Part shown: positions 10,978 through 20,158 of the stretch, in pieces
Position numbering within the stretch: position 1 is the stretch's first letter
Layout: each line of letters begins with the position of its first letter
DNA from: Actinomyces timonensis DSM 23838
Lineage (GTDB): Bacteria > Actinomycetota > Actinomycetes > Actinomycetales > Actinomycetaceae
Direction: 5' to 3'
NCBI RefSeq assembly: GCF_000295095.1
Contig: NZ_JH806632.1
Coordinates: 666,951 to 730,950, forward strand
DNA: 64,000 nucleotides
Notes under the pieces: model-generated
Seen by the model: the letters and a program-made list of their open reading frames with translations, nothing else
The model's database searches: none
What the model was told of the DNA's origin: nothing
Made by a program: the position numbers and the translations under genes

Positions 10978-11700
10978 ATGCCGACGACGGGACTCGCCAA
11001 GAGGATCACCCGCCTCAACCGCACTTGAACCAATGACCCCCGGATCGCCCTGACCATCCCCCTCTTCCTCGTGCTCGTGGCCCTCAGCCTCGCCCTGCCC
11101 TACGCCCTCGTGGAACTGCCCGGCATCTCCAGCCTGCCGGAGAAGGAGGGCGCCGCCGTCGGGATCCTCGCCTCCGAGGTCACCTGCGCGCTGGGCGGAT
11201 GGGGGCTCCTCCACCTGCTCGGCTACCGCTTCTCCGAGGCCTCGCCCCTGCGCTCCACGCGGTTCTGGCTGGTGGTGGTACTGGGTTGCCTCGCCGTGCC
11301 GCTGAGTGATGAGATCGTCGGGAGGATCGGGGACCTCGTCGAGGGCGCCGGCTACGCCGCGGGCAGCCAGGAGGAGCACGCCGACTCGATCCTCAGCAGC
11401 CCCCTGTGGCACACCTTCTTCTCGATCAACGTGCTCGGCCCGATCTTCGAGGAGATCACCTTCCGCGGGCTGCTCCTCAAGTACGTCTTCACCCGGCACG
11501 CGGTGATCGGGGTCGTGGCCTCCACGCTCCTCTTCGCCTTCATCCACTCCCCCGCCACCGCCGTGGACTGGCTGTACTACGTCATCCCGGGCGCGATCTT
11601 CGCCGTCGCCTACTACGCGACCCGCCGCCTGGAGGCGTCGATCCTCATCCACGCCCTGACGAACCTGTACATCTACGCCAGCGTCCTCGTGGAGGGCTGA
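10978..11700 (+). pseudogene. CPBP/CAAX-family membrane protease, interrupted by in-frame TGA
   Basis: A strong AGGAGG site precedes ATG 10978, but the frame stops at TGA 11026-11028 after 16 codons (MPTTGLAKRITRLNRT). The same frame then stays open to 11700 and encodes a complete CPBP intramembrane metalloprotease-like protein: EEITFRGLLLKYVF (motif 1, EExxxR), FAFIHS (motif 2) and HALTNLYIY (motif 3) with about five helices. A TGG-to-TGA change is the simplest cause. Translation could restart at GTG 11071, which would lose part of the first helix. Other readings are that the 16-codon peptide is a leader, or that there is a sequence error. CPBP proteins are often linked to bacteriocin self-protection or protein maturation; no such partner is obvious here. 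Confidence 0.7.
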
Positions 11701-11766
11701 GCGCGATGCCCGGCGGAAGGCTGAGCCACAGGCAGTGAGCCCGCGCGGCCGGCCCAGCCACCGCCC

Positions 11767-14037
11767 CTACTCGCGGTCCTTGAGGGCCTCGCCCAGGTCC
11801 ACCCCCGCCAGGCGCCGCGCGCCCATGAACCGGGCCAGCGCGTAGCAGGCGAGGACCAGGGCGACGATGATCGCGACCGATGCCGGGTCCAGGGCGAAGC
11901 GGAAGGCGGTGGGCTGGGTGGAGATCATGCGCAGCCAGATCGGCCGCATGACGAGGTAGGACAGGGGGATGCCCAGCGCCAGGGAGGCGAGGATGACGAC
12001 GAGGTAGTTGCCCAGGTAGAGCCGCCCGACCTCGCGCTCGTCGTAGCCCAGCGCCTTCATGAGGGAGATGGCGTAGGCCTCCTTGTCCACCACCATGCGC
12101 ATGAGGAGCACGACGACGAGGATCGTCATGATCGTCGAGGCGCCGAGCAGGGTGGTCATGTGGGGGCCGAGCGCGTCGGTGAGCGCGTCGATGTCCTCCT
12201 CCATCCCCGCCCGGCTGATGACCTGGGCGCTGACGGCGTCGAGCTCGGGGCTGGGGGCGCTCGCCATGACGGCGTTCGTGGCCGTGGCCGGCTGGCCCGC
12301 CAGGGCGTTGGCGGTGTCGAGACTGGACATGAGGGCGGGCTGCGGGTAATCGACGACGCCCGCGACCACCGCGCTCCGACTCTCGCCTCCCGGGCCGCGC
12401 AGGGTAAGGGGGTCACCGTCGTCGAGGCCCTCGCGCAGGGCCGTGGCCGAGGAGACGTAGATCCGCCCGTCGCTCAAGTCGAGGCCCTGGCCGAGGTAGG
12501 GGTCCGCCTCCTCCAGCCCGAGGAGCACGGCGTTACTCCCGCTTCCCTGACTCCCCTGCGCGGTCTCGAGGCTGACTGGGCGAACCGCGAGCGCCTGGGC
12601 GCCCTCCGGCAGCGCCCCCGGGGGCTCCTGCCCGGGGGTGAGAACATAGAGGTGGGAGAAGGGGATCGTGTCATGCACCGAGTCGGCGAAGGACTCGATG
12701 CTGTCGCGCATGCCGAGGCCGAGCACCATGAAGAGCACGGCCAGCACGACGCCGACGAGCATGACGGCGCTGGTTCGCCATTCACGGATCGCCCCGCGGA
12801 GCCGGAAGCGCGTGGGGAAGGAGAACCTGGTCAGTCGGGCGCCTGCCCGCCTCCCGGTGCCCAGTTCGCGACGCAGGAGGGCCAGCGGCTCCTTGGTGAG
12901 CCTGCGGCGCAGCACGAGCGCCCCGATGGCCAGGACGATGAGCACGGGCGCCCCGACGCCGAAGACAACCGCCCGCCCCGTCAGCCCGATCGAGATCTCG
13001 GGGAGGGAGTAGTAGGCGGCGTCCGAGGCCAGGTACGGCGCGAGCAGCAGTCCCGTCCCGGTGCCCGCGCAGGAGCAGACGACCGCCAGGGCCACCGGCA
13101 GTGTGAGGTAGTGACGGATCAGCTCGCCGGGAGTGAGCCCGAGGGCGTAGAAGGTCCCGATGACGGGGGACTCCTGCCGGATGTCCTCGGCCACCATGAC
13201 CGCCAGGAGGTAGGCGATGACCACCAGCGCGAGGATGCCGGCGATGTATGAGGAGCTCTCTGTCAGTGCCAGGTCATTCGCTCCCGTGGTGATCCGCCCG
13301 TTGGAGTCCGCATCGAGGACGGAGACCACCACGACGCCGGAGGGCGCGCCAGCCCGCATGACGAGGGCGGCGGCCTCCTGAATGCTCATGCCGGAGGCGC
13401 CCAGGTCCACGGCATATCCGTGGATGGGCGCGAGCTCGCCAGCGGGCCAGGCGCTCATCGTGCCGGGCGCCACGAAGGCGGTCCCGAAGGCGCGCGAGTC
13501 GACGGCGAAGTCGGAGGCGCGGGGCACGACGGTGGTGTAGTCCGGGCTGGAGCCGATGCCCGTCACCCGGAGCTGGCGGCCTCCGGCCTCGATCGCATCG
13601 CCGACGCCGATGGCGTGCTGGGCCGCGTAGTGCTTCTCGACGACGGCCTCGCCGTCGGCGGTGGGCAGCGACCCGGCGTCGAGGTTGATCCGGTCGACGC
13701 GTGAGCGGGACTCGAAGAAGCGCAGGGTCGAGCCCTGCGGTCCCGCGACGTCCGCGTAGGTCGTGTCCTCCAGGACGACGCCAGTGGCCTCGACGGCCGC
13801 GATCTGGTCGGCGCCCAGGGCGCCGGTGGTCTCGATGGCGCCATCCTCGAGGTTGGCGGCCGCCCGTCCGTCGCGCAGGGCGCTCAGGGAGGCCTGGCTG
13901 GCGGAGGCGCTCCCGATGGCCGCCGCGATACCGACAACGATGAGCGCTGCCAGGAGGGCATACCTCGTCTTCTTGGACCACAGGTCGCGCGGCAGCTGGT
14001 GGCGAAGCACCGGCAGGGGCCCGCGAGACCTCACCAT
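11767..14037 (-). CDS. FtsX-like ABC transporter permease
   Basis: Membrane component of 756 residues with the duplicated MacB/FtsX layout: N-terminal helix KTRYALLAALIVVGIAAAI, a large extracytoplasmic domain (about residues 50-255), three helices (about 260-390), a second extracytoplasmic domain and three C-terminal helices. The C-terminal sequence LMKALGYDEREVGRLYLGNY is the cytoplasmic coupling region of this family. It overlaps the 3' end of the ATPase gene by 7 bases (ATGGTGA). Such pairs export lipids, peptides or antibiotics, or act in mechanotransmission; the cargo is unknown. Confidence 0.88.
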   Translation of the reverse strand: MVRSRGPLPVLRHQLPRDLWSKKTRYALLAALIVVGIAAAIGSASASQASLSALRDGRAAANLEDGAIETTGALGADQIAAVEATGVVLEDTTYADVAGPQGSTLRFFESRSRVDRINLDAGSLPTADGEAVVEKHYAAQHAIGVGDAIEAGGRQLRVTGIGSSPDYTTVVPRASDFAVDSRAFGTAFVAPGTMSAWPAGELAPIHGYAVDLGASGMSIQEAAALVMRAGAPSGVVVVSVLDADSNGRITTGANDLALTESSSYIAGILALVVIAYLLAVMVAEDIRQESPVIGTFYALGLTPGELIRHYLTLPVALAVVCSCAGTGTGLLLAPYLASDAAYYSLPEISIGLTGRAVVFGVGAPVLIVLAIGALVLRRRLTKEPLALLRRELGTGRRAGARLTRFSFPTRFRLRGAIREWRTSAVMLVGVVLAVLFMVLGLGMRDSIESFADSVHDTIPFSHLYVLTPGQEPPGALPEGAQALAVRPVSLETAQGSQGSGSNAVLLGLEEADPYLGQGLDLSDGRIYVSSATALREGLDDGDPLTLRGPGGESRSAVVAGVVDYPQPALMSSLDTANALAGQPATATNAVMASAPSPELDAVSAQVISRAGMEEDIDALTDALGPHMTTLLGASTIMTILVVVLLMRMVVDKEAYAISLMKALGYDEREVGRLYLGNYLVVILASLALGIPLSYLVMRPIWLRMISTQPTAFRFALDPASVAIIVALVLACYALARFMGARRLAGVDLGEALKDRE

Positions 14038-14729
14038 GACAGGGCCTCCGCGCGCACCGGCGCCTGGGTGGCGGAGGACTCCCGCACCTGGCCGTCGCGC
14101 ACGACGATGCGCCGGTGCGCCATGCGGGAGATGGCCTCGTTGTGGGTGACGATGACGATGGTGGTCCCCAGGTCCTCATTGACCCTCTGGAGGAGGGCGA
14201 GCATCTCCTTGGAGGTGGAGTAGTCGAGCGCGCCCGTGGGCTCATCGCACAGCAGTACCTCGGGGCGCTTGGCCAGTGCCCGTGCGATGGCGCAGCGCTG
14301 CTGCTGGCCCCCGGAGAGCTGGGAGGGGAACTTGTTCTTGTGCTCGCTCAGCCCCAGCGTGTCCACCAACTCGCCGATGGGCATGGGGTTGTCGGCCAGG
14401 TGCTCGCAGACCTCGATGTTCTCCAGCACGGTCAGGTTGGGGACGAGGTTGTAGAACTGGAAGACGAAGCCGACGCTCTCGCGCCGGAAACGGGTGAGGG
14501 CCTTCGGGCGCAGGCCGGTAATGCTCTGTCCATTGACGGTGATGGAGCCATCATCCGGGCGGTCCAGTCCGCCGATGCAGTTGAGGAGAGTGGATTTTCC
14601 CGATCCACTCGCGCCCACGACGACGCAGATCTCCCGGTCCTCCACGTGGCAGCTGAGGTCGCGCAGGACCTCGACCCTCCCATCGCCCTGGCCGAAGGAC
14701 TTGCTGATCGACTCGACGACGATGGACAT
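14031..14729 (-). CDS. ABC transporter ATP-binding protein (MacB/LolD type)
   Basis: ATPase of 232 residues partnering the FtsX-like permease. Walker [10 protein letters not shown] at 39-47, signature LSGGQQQR, Walker [13 protein letters not shown] and switch histidine in VTHNEA are intact; [19 protein letters not shown] is the typical LolD/MacB Q-loop. The ATG at 14729 is chosen because AGGAGG is 6 bases upstream; the nearer ATG at 14735 directly abuts that site. A promoter (TTGTCA-17-TATCGT) and an overlapping palindrome lie just upstream, so the pair is probably regulated as a unit. Confidence 0.92.
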   Translation of the reverse strand: MSIVVESISKSFGQGDGRVEVLRDLSCHVEDREICVVVGASGSGKSTLLNCIGGLDRPDDGSITVNGQSITGLRPKALTRFRRESVGFVFQFYNLVPNLTVLENIEVCEHLADNPMPIGELVDTLGLSEHKNKFPSQLSGGQQQRCAIARALAKRPEVLLCDEPTGALDYSTSKEMLALLQRVNEDLGTTIVIVTHNEAISRMAHRRIVVRDGQVRESSATQAPVRAEALSW

Positions 14730-14756
14730 CCTCATCCTCCTGCGCAGCGACATTTC

Positions 14757-14806
14757 ATCGTTGGCGCGTACGCCAAAACGATAGACAGATCGGAAGCCCC
14801 TGACAA
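14757..14806 (-). promoter_or_regulatory. Promoter and operator of the FtsX-type ABC module
   Basis: On the minus strand TTGTCA (14806-14801) and TATCGT (14783-14778) are spaced by exactly 17 bases, a good housekeeping-type promoter. The -10 overlaps an inverted repeat TTGGCG-CGTA-CGCCAA (14761-14776), whose flanks extend the symmetry (ATCG on both sides with a two-base offset). A repressor bound there would block the promoter. No adjacent regulator gene is seen. Confidence 0.5.
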
Positions 14807-14847
14807 GAGTCCTCGCAGAGCATAGACCCTCTGGCCTCCGGCGAGGC

Positions 14848-15273
14848 TCAGGCCTCCAGCAGGATCGTCACAGGGCCGTCGGCCTCCATCTCAATGCGCA
14901 TGTCAGCCCCGAAGCGGCCCGTCGCCACCTCCAGGCCGCGCCCGCGCAGGTCCTCCACGACGGCGTCGACGAGGGGCTCGGCCACGGGGCCGGGGGCCGC
15001 CGCGTTCCAGGTCGGGCGCCTCCCCTTGCGCGCATCGCCGTAGAGCGTGAACTGGGAGACGACGAGCACGGGCGCGCCCGCGTCAGTCACGGAGAGCTCG
15101 CCGTCGAGGAGGCGCAGATCGGCGATCTTGCGGGCGATCGTCGCCACCTGCGCGGGGCCGTCGTCGTGCGTGGCTCCCACGAGCACCATGAGGCCCGGGC
15201 GCGAGATCTCCCCGACGACGTCGCCGTCGACCCGCACCGCCGCGCGGGTGACCCGCTGGAGGACAGCGCGCAT
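14848..15273 (-). CDS. dtd: D-aminoacyl-tRNA deacylase
   Basis: Cytoplasmic proofreading enzyme of 141 residues that hydrolyses D-aminoacyl-tRNAs and glycyl-tRNA(Ala). The catalytic SQFTLYGD motif is at residues 73-80 and the cross-subunit Gly-Pro motif at DGPVT near 132-136, both diagnostic for DTD. It begins [13 protein letters not shown] as do nearly all family members. Its ATG shares one base with the stop of the DUF2516 gene (TGATG), so the two are translationally coupled. Confidence 0.95.
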   Translation of the reverse strand: MRAVLQRVTRAAVRVDGDVVGEISRPGLMVLVGATHDDGPAQVATIARKIADLRLLDGELSVTDAGAPVLVVSQFTLYGDARKGRRPTWNAAAPGPVAEPLVDAVVEDLRGRGLEVATGRFGADMRIEMEADGPVTILLEA

Positions 15274-15635
15274 CAGCGGCGCCAGCCCTTCGAGCCACCA
15301 TTGCCCGGACGCCGGATCGTCGAGCGCACCCGGACCGGCCGGTACATCCGGAGGGCCGGGCGCACATCGGCGAGGTAGACGGCGTTGGCCACCATCCCCA
15401 GCAGCCCGAACAGGGACATCTGCCCCATGAGCAGGACCACCGCGAGGCCAGCGGCGTTGACGCCCACCCAGAAGCCCTTGCTGCGCTTGCCAGCGGCGAT
15501 GTAGTGATCGGGCTGACGGACGAGGGAGTCGACCAGCGCCCAGACGCCGATGATCATCCCAGCCGCGAAGAATGCCCACTGCAGGTAGAAGAGGGTGTAG
15601 TAGAGGGCTGTCGCGATGCCGATCAGAATGCTCAC
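15273..15635 (-). CDS. DUF2516 family membrane protein
   Basis: Small membrane protein of 120 residues with about three helices: [20 protein letters not shown], then [16 protein letters not shown] and [19 protein letters not shown]. The order and the DVRPAL segment after the last helix match the actinobacterial DUF2516 family, of unknown function. It is immediately upstream of and overlapping dtd. The C-terminus is basic and probably cytoplasmic. Confidence 0.8.
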   Translation of the reverse strand: MSILIGIATALYYTLFYLQWAFFAAGMIIGVWALVDSLVRQPDHYIAAGKRSKGFWVGVNAAGLAVVLLMGQMSLFGLLGMVANAVYLADVRPALRMYRPVRVRSTIRRPGNGGSKGWRR

Positions 15636-15762
15636 GCCTCCACCCTAACGGCTCACCGCCATCGGGCTAAGGGCCGCCGCGCCCGGGCAGAAGCGGCGCG
15701 AGGGGATGTCAAGGCCCCAATCGACATCAACATCGGCAGCCAGTGGACCGGCGCGCCACCGC

Positions 15763-17124
15763 TCACGCGGAGCGCGGTCCGCTGGCCAGGCCGCCCGCGG
15801 TCCCGCCATTGCCGAGCCCGATACCGCGGCCGCCCGCGCGCAGTCCCGCACCCGGGCGCTGCGCTGGGCTCGCCTGCGCGCGCCCCTCGGGACTCACCAG
15901 CGGCTCCTGGGCGGCGTCCACCGCGCCGGCCCTGTTGGCAGTACCTGCGTCAACCGCGGCCGCCGCAGACGCCGCCCCAGTGGCGGGACCCACGGCGCCG
16001 TCGTCGTCTGGATCAGCCACATCCACCAGGAGCGCCGCGTCCGCGGGCACGCCCCGGCGCAGGAGGGCGAGGGCGATCGGGCCGAGCTCGTGGTGACGGG
16101 CGACGCTCGTCACCACGCCCACCACCCGCTCCCCCAGGCGCACGGCGGCGCCCGGAAGGGGCGCCTCGCCCGTGAGGCCGTCGAGCTGCAGGAGGGTGAG
16201 GCGGCGGGGCGGGCGCCCGAGGTTGAGGGTGCGGGCCACCGTCTCCTGGCCCGGGTAGCAGCCCTTGTCGAGGTGGACCGCGGTGCGCAGCCAGTCGAGC
16301 TCGTGCGGGATGGCGCGCTCGTCGGCCTCACGGGCCCAGCGGGGGCGCCCCGCCTCAACGCGCAGCGCCTCCCAGGCCAAGGACCCGGCCAAGCGGCGCC
16401 CCTCGCCCCCGTCGAGGAAGGCATGGGCGATCGCGGGGACGCGCTCAGCGGGGACGAGCACAGCGGCGGCGCGGTAGCCCTTCCCGGGGTGTCGGGCGGC
16501 CTCGAGGCCGACGTCGTAGCTCGTCCCGCCGTCGACGACGCCGGGCCAGGGATCGCGCCAGGTCACAGGCAGGCTCGGGAGGGGCTGGGCTGCGGCTCCG
16601 GCCTCGGGCTCGGCTCCCGGGCCGGTGGTGGGCCCGCCATCCTCGGGGCTGGCGGCGCGCGCCGCCTCCTCCAGGGCGGCGATGCCCGCGCCCATCGCGC
16701 CGAGGATGGCGACGTCGTCGCGCGGCGCCACCTCGACGCGCAGCATGAAGCGCATCCGCTCCAGGTGCTCGGCGAGCGCCGGCCCATCGCCCGCGTCGAC
16801 GACGATCCAGGCGGTGGCGCCGTCGTCGACGACCGCCAGGGCGTGGGAGATCCGCCCGTGGGCGTCCAGGATGAGGGCCTCCGCGCCGCCGTCGCCCGGG
16901 AGCAGGCCCGTGAGGACCTGGCTGGTCAGCGTGGTGAGCCAGGAGAGGCGATCCGGCCCGCTCACGGCCACGACATCCCTGGCCAGGGCGGTGATCGCCT
17001 GCCCCTCGGCCAGGGCGGACTGCTCGCGCAGGGGGTTGCCGTAGTGCGCGGGGACGGCGGCGTCGGGGCTCGCGGCGTCCTCGGCGATGGCGCCGGGAGA
17101 GCCCAGCAGGGCGGAGCAGCGCAT
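15763..17124 (-). CDS. ygfZ: YgfZ/GcvT-like folate-binding protein
   Basis: Cytoplasmic folate-dependent protein that supports Fe-S enzyme maturation or repair. The family-defining motif K-G-C-Y-P-G-Q-E lies at residues 287-294, inside a GcvT-like fold; VSGPDRLSWLTTLTSQ near residue 55 is the typical N-terminal folate-domain segment. At 453 residues it is longer than usual (about 330-370), because of an Ala/Pro/Glu-rich insert at about 155-185 and a low-complexity tail of about 90 residues. Its start shares one base with the stop of the nitrobindin-like gene. Confidence 0.88.
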   Translation of the reverse strand: MRCSALLGSPGAIAEDAASPDAAVPAHYGNPLREQSALAEGQAITALARDVVAVSGPDRLSWLTTLTSQVLTGLLPGDGGAEALILDAHGRISHALAVVDDGATAWIVVDAGDGPALAEHLERMRFMLRVEVAPRDDVAILGAMGAGIAALEEAARAASPEDGGPTTGPGAEPEAGAAAQPLPSLPVTWRDPWPGVVDGGTSYDVGLEAARHPGKGYRAAAVLVPAERVPAIAHAFLDGGEGRRLAGSLAWEALRVEAGRPRWAREADERAIPHELDWLRTAVHLDKGCYPGQETVARTLNLGRPPRRLTLLQLDGLTGEAPLPGAAVRLGERVVGVVTSVARHHELGPIALALLRRGVPADAALLVDVADPDDDGAVGPATGAASAAAAVDAGTANRAGAVDAAQEPLVSPEGRAQASPAQRPGAGLRAGGRGIGLGNGGTAGGLASGPRSA

Positions 17125-17816
17125 CAGCGGGAGGCCTCGCCGTCGTCGGGGCCCTCAGGAGGCTCGGGGTGCTCGGCGGGCTCGGGAAGGAGCGCGCCCG
17201 GCTGGGTGGCGGGGTCGTCGGGGTCCTCGACCCGCCCGAGGCGGCCGGAGGCGTAGCTCTGGAGCTCCTGTCCGAAGGCGGCCATGTCCTGCGCCCACAT
17301 GAGGTCCCCGCCGACGAGCCCGACAACGCGGGTCATCTCGGTCATGGGCGCGCTGGTGCGGGTGCGCCCCACGGCCTGGGTGCCGATCTGGGCGCGGGGG
17401 CCCTGGATCCAGCCCTCCCAGACGCCGACCTGCCCGGCCGGGTCGGCCGAGACCACTTCGAGGCGGGTGATCGGGGTGCGGGTGTCGGCGTCATCGGCGT
17501 CGGGCTGCTCCTGGCCGACGGGGCGCCAGTAGGCCGTCTCCGTGGACCAGATCTGGGCCGGCGCGATGCGCGTGGCGCCCTCGAGGCCGGGGACCTCGAA
17601 GTCGAGGTCCTCCGAGCGCGTGGCGTCCAGGGTCCACACGGTGGTGATCTGGCGAAGGTAGGGGCCGCCGTCGTGCTCGAAGACGATCTCCTGGTAGACC
17701 GCCTGCTCGGGAATGGTCTCGCCGTAGGTGAGGATGCCGTAGCCGCGCCAGGTGCCGACCAGCCAGGCGAGCGGGTAGAGCTCGGGGGCCAGGTCCTCGG
17801 GGAGGGAGAAAGTCAT
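17124..17816 (-). CDS. Nitrobindin-like FABP family protein
   Basis: Beta-barrel protein of 230 residues of the FABP/nitrobindin (THAP4-like, former DUF1794) family. The N-terminal LAWLVGTWRGYGILTYG fits the family pattern G-x-W-x-G-x-G, followed by a YQEIVFEHDGGPYL strand. Family members bind b-type heme and react with nitric oxide or peroxynitrite. A charged Pro/Glu-rich tail of about 45 residues is added at the C-terminus. The stop codon overlaps the start of ygfZ (TGATG), suggesting a shared oxidative-stress or cofactor role; that link is inference. Confidence 0.82.
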   Translation of the reverse strand: MTFSLPEDLAPELYPLAWLVGTWRGYGILTYGETIPEQAVYQEIVFEHDGGPYLRQITTVWTLDATRSEDLDFEVPGLEGATRIAPAQIWSTETAYWRPVGQEQPDADDADTRTPITRLEVVSADPAGQVGVWEGWIQGPRAQIGTQAVGRTRTSAPMTEMTRVVGLVGGDLMWAQDMAAFGQELQSYASGRLGRVEDPDDPATQPGALLPEPAEHPEPPEGPDDGEASR

Positions 17817-17852
17817 GCCCCCACCCTAAGCCGCCACCCCGCCCCCTCCATC

Positions 17853-17952
17853 GAGACCGGGCGAACAGCACGGCGAGACCGGGCGAACAGCACGGCGAGA
17901 TGCGAAACCACGCGGCAATCCACAATCTCGCGGTGCTGTTCGCCCGGTCTCG
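17853..17952. repeat. Dispersed palindromic repeat, family A copy 1
   Basis: Two tandem 22-base units beginning GAGACCGGGCGAACAGCAC and ending CGGC (17853-17896) face an inverted unit (17924-17952), giving a long hairpin around an inner segment with TGCGAAACCACGCGG. The same units recur near 26335, 48526 and 52833. It sits downstream of the membrane-protein gene ending at 17976 and upstream of the nitrobindin-like gene. Confidence 0.85.
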
Positions 17953-17975
17953 CTCATAGGGGGAAGCGATGAGTG

Positions 17976-18878
17976 CTAGCCGGCGACGAAGCTGCCCATG
18001 AGACGGGCGATGGCGTAGGACGGCGCCCCGACGGCGAGGATCGGCACGATGGCGCTGGCGATCGCGGCCCGCCCGCCGGGGACCCACTGGTGCGTCCACA
18101 GCACCCGGTTGGCGGCCGCCATGAGAACACCGGCGGTGAAGCCCACGATGAGGCAGGCCGCTCCGGACTGGGCGGCCTCGCTGAGCCCCGTGTGCGCCGG
18201 GCCGAAGAAGCCGACGACGGCGAGCAGCCCCCCTACGGCGCCCGAGATGATCGCCGGCAGCGTCATGGTGAGCATCTCCAGCACCCGGGCGCGCACCTCC
18301 AGCGTCGTCAGCAGCGCGCCGACGAACAGCGCCAGGCTGCACGGGACGATGACGGCGGGGTCGGCCACGCCGGGCTCCAGCGCGCACCACGCGGCGCCGG
18401 CGATCGCCACGAGGCCGCCGGAGATCGTGGAGGACAGACTCTCGAGCAGGCTCGCCCTCTCGCCCTTGCGCAGCATCTGCGCGACGAAGGCGATGAGGAT
18501 CGACAGGGCCATGACGACGCCCGCGGCGCCGTAGTCCTGCCGCCAGGCCACCGCCAGCGCTCCTGCGACCCCGGTCAGCGCGATGACCGCCGTCGAGCCG
18601 GCGTCGTGGCGGGCCCGCACGAGCGCCGGCCACCCCTGCGCCATGGCCAGGACGAGGACGAGGACGAGAACCATGCGCACCCACACCGCCATGGGGGCCG
18701 AGGCGGCGAGGAGGACGGGGATAAGCCCGGCCACCGCCAGGCGGGTCCAGGCGGGGTCCACGATGCCGGCCTCTTTCGGCACGGCGCTGCCGCGCCGGGT
18801 GCCGTATCCGGGGCGGGAGGCGGCTGGGGTGGGCGCTGAGCGCCCTGGACCGCTCTTGGGATTGGCAGGGGTATCCAC
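17976..18878 (-). CDS. Actinobacterial multi-pass membrane protein of unknown function
   Basis: Predicted membrane protein of 300 residues. A basic, Pro-rich N-terminus of about 45 residues is followed by about eight hydrophobic segments, including VRMVLVLVLVLAMAQGWPAL and a final ASAIVPILAVGAPSYAIARL. I recognise no catalytic motif and cannot name the family. The start is GTG 18878 with only a weak GAGAT upstream; an in-frame later start is possible. Repeat element A1 lies directly after its stop. Confidence 0.6.
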   Translation of the reverse strand: MDTPANPKSGPGRSAPTPAASRPGYGTRRGSAVPKEAGIVDPAWTRLAVAGLIPVLLAASAPMAVWVRMVLVLVLVLAMAQGWPALVRARHDAGSTAVIALTGVAGALAVAWRQDYGAAGVVMALSILIAFVAQMLRKGERASLLESLSSTISGGLVAIAGAAWCALEPGVADPAVIVPCSLALFVGALLTTLEVRARVLEMLTMTLPAIISGAVGGLLAVVGFFGPAHTGLSEAAQSGAACLIVGFTAGVLMAAANRVLWTHQWVPGGRAAIASAIVPILAVGAPSYAIARLMGSFVAG

Positions 18879-19021
18879 ATCTCGTATCGTCGCACACCCC
18901 AGCGCGGTTCCATGACGTGTGCTTGACTTGGGGCGGCCCGCCGGGGCGCCCGGGCACGCCCCCGCGCCGCCCAGGGGCGGCCAGTCCGGCAGTGCCCAGG
19001 AGATCCGATGGGAGGGATCGC

Positions 19022-19693
19022 GTGCGCGTCGTCATGTTCACCCACGCGGCCGATCCCGCGGACGCGCTACCGGCGATGTCGTTCCTCGACGCGGCGGTGG
19101 CCTGCCTGCCCCCGCTGCCCTCGAACTACAGCGCGGTCGACGACGCCGACGCGATCCTCATCGACACGCGCGCGGACCTGACCCGGGCCCGCGCCCTGTG
19201 CCAGCTCCTGAGCGGCCCGATGGAGTGCGGTCCGATCCTGCTCGTCGTCGACGACGGCGGGGCCGCGGCCGTCCAGGACGACTGGGGCGCCTCGGACTTC
19301 GTCATGGCCGGCGCCTCCCCCGCCGAGCTCGGCGCGAGGCTGCGGATGCTGCGCCGCGCCGCGCCCGTCTCGAGCGCGCCCCGGGAGGATCGCTTGGAAG
19401 TCGGGGACCTCGTCATCGACGTCACCGCCTACACCGCCAGGATCCATGGGGAGATCCTCGATCTCACCTACAAGGAGTTCGAGCTCCTCAAGTTCATGGC
19501 GATCAACCAGGGCCGCGTCCTGACCCGGGAGATCCTCCTGGACGAGGTCTGGGGCCAGGACTACATCGGAGGGGCGCGGACGGTGGACGTCCATGTGCGC
19601 CGCCTGCGCGCGAAGCTCGGCACGGAGTACGACCAGCTCATCGGGACGGTCCGCAATGTGGGCTACCGCCTCGACGCACCGGGGAGCATGTAG
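19022..19693 (+). CDS. glnR: GlnR-type nitrogen regulator (OmpR-family)
   Basis: Cytoplasmic transcription factor of 223 residues: an atypical receiver domain (1-115) and a winged-helix trans_reg_C domain (about 125-217) with LDLTYKEFELLKF, GRVLTREILLDEVWG and RTVDVHVRRLRAKLG. The receiver segment DAILIDTRADLTRARALCQLL and the following GPILLVVDDGGAAAVQDDWG match what I recall of streptomycete GlnR, which controls nitrogen assimilation genes. The usual lysine and acidic-pocket residues of phosphorylated receivers are not evident, as in GlnR. GTG 19022 is chosen because GGGAGGG lies about 6 bases upstream. Confidence 0.85.
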   Translation: MRVVMFTHAADPADALPAMSFLDAAVACLPPLPSNYSAVDDADAILIDTRADLTRARALCQLLSGPMECGPILLVVDDGGAAAVQDDWGASDFVMAGASPAELGARLRMLRRAAPVSSAPREDRLEVGDLVIDVTAYTARIHGEILDLTYKEFELLKFMAINQGRVLTREILLDEVWGQDYIGGARTVDVHVRRLRAKLGTEYDQLIGTVRNVGYRLDAPGSM

Positions 19694-20158
19694 GGGCGAG
19701 CCGGGAGCATGGCAGCGTCACTCAGTGCCAGGCAGGGCCGCCTCATGCCGGCCAGTGCGAGTCCGCGACAGCCCCCTCCAGCAGCATCGCCATTCCCCCT
19801 GTTCCTTCTTTGGCGCGCGTGCTGCGCTGCTGCTACCTTGAAGCCGACGCCGGGTCGCGACGGGCCCCGGGCTCCACCTTGCGCCGCCACGAGCGGCATT
19901 CGCGCCGACTGGCGCTCTTGCGGCCCGGCGTCCTTGACCACGATTCCTTCTCGAGAACGATTCCGACACCGCAGCCGAGAACACGCACCACATCTGAGTA
20001 TCCCGACCACCTTCACTCACCTGAATCGACTCTTCCCCGAGGCGGCCCGCCCCCAACCGGCCGACCGCCCCCGGGACCCGCCCCGGGAACGCACCGGGGC
20101 CGCGCATTCATGACAGGCGCGGCCATACGAGCCGCCCAGACCAGCAAGGAGCCATTCC
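19694..20158. other. Intergenic region upstream of the PhoU-like/Pit operon
   Basis: This 465-base spacer has open frames on both strands but nothing recognisable. CTTCACTCACCTGAAT at 20011-20026 vaguely resembles an actinobacterial PhoP half-site pair (TTCAC-like), which would fit control of phosphate uptake, but the match is weak. A GC-rich hairpin (CCCGGGACCCGCCCCGGG) is at about 20067-20085. Confidence 0.4.
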
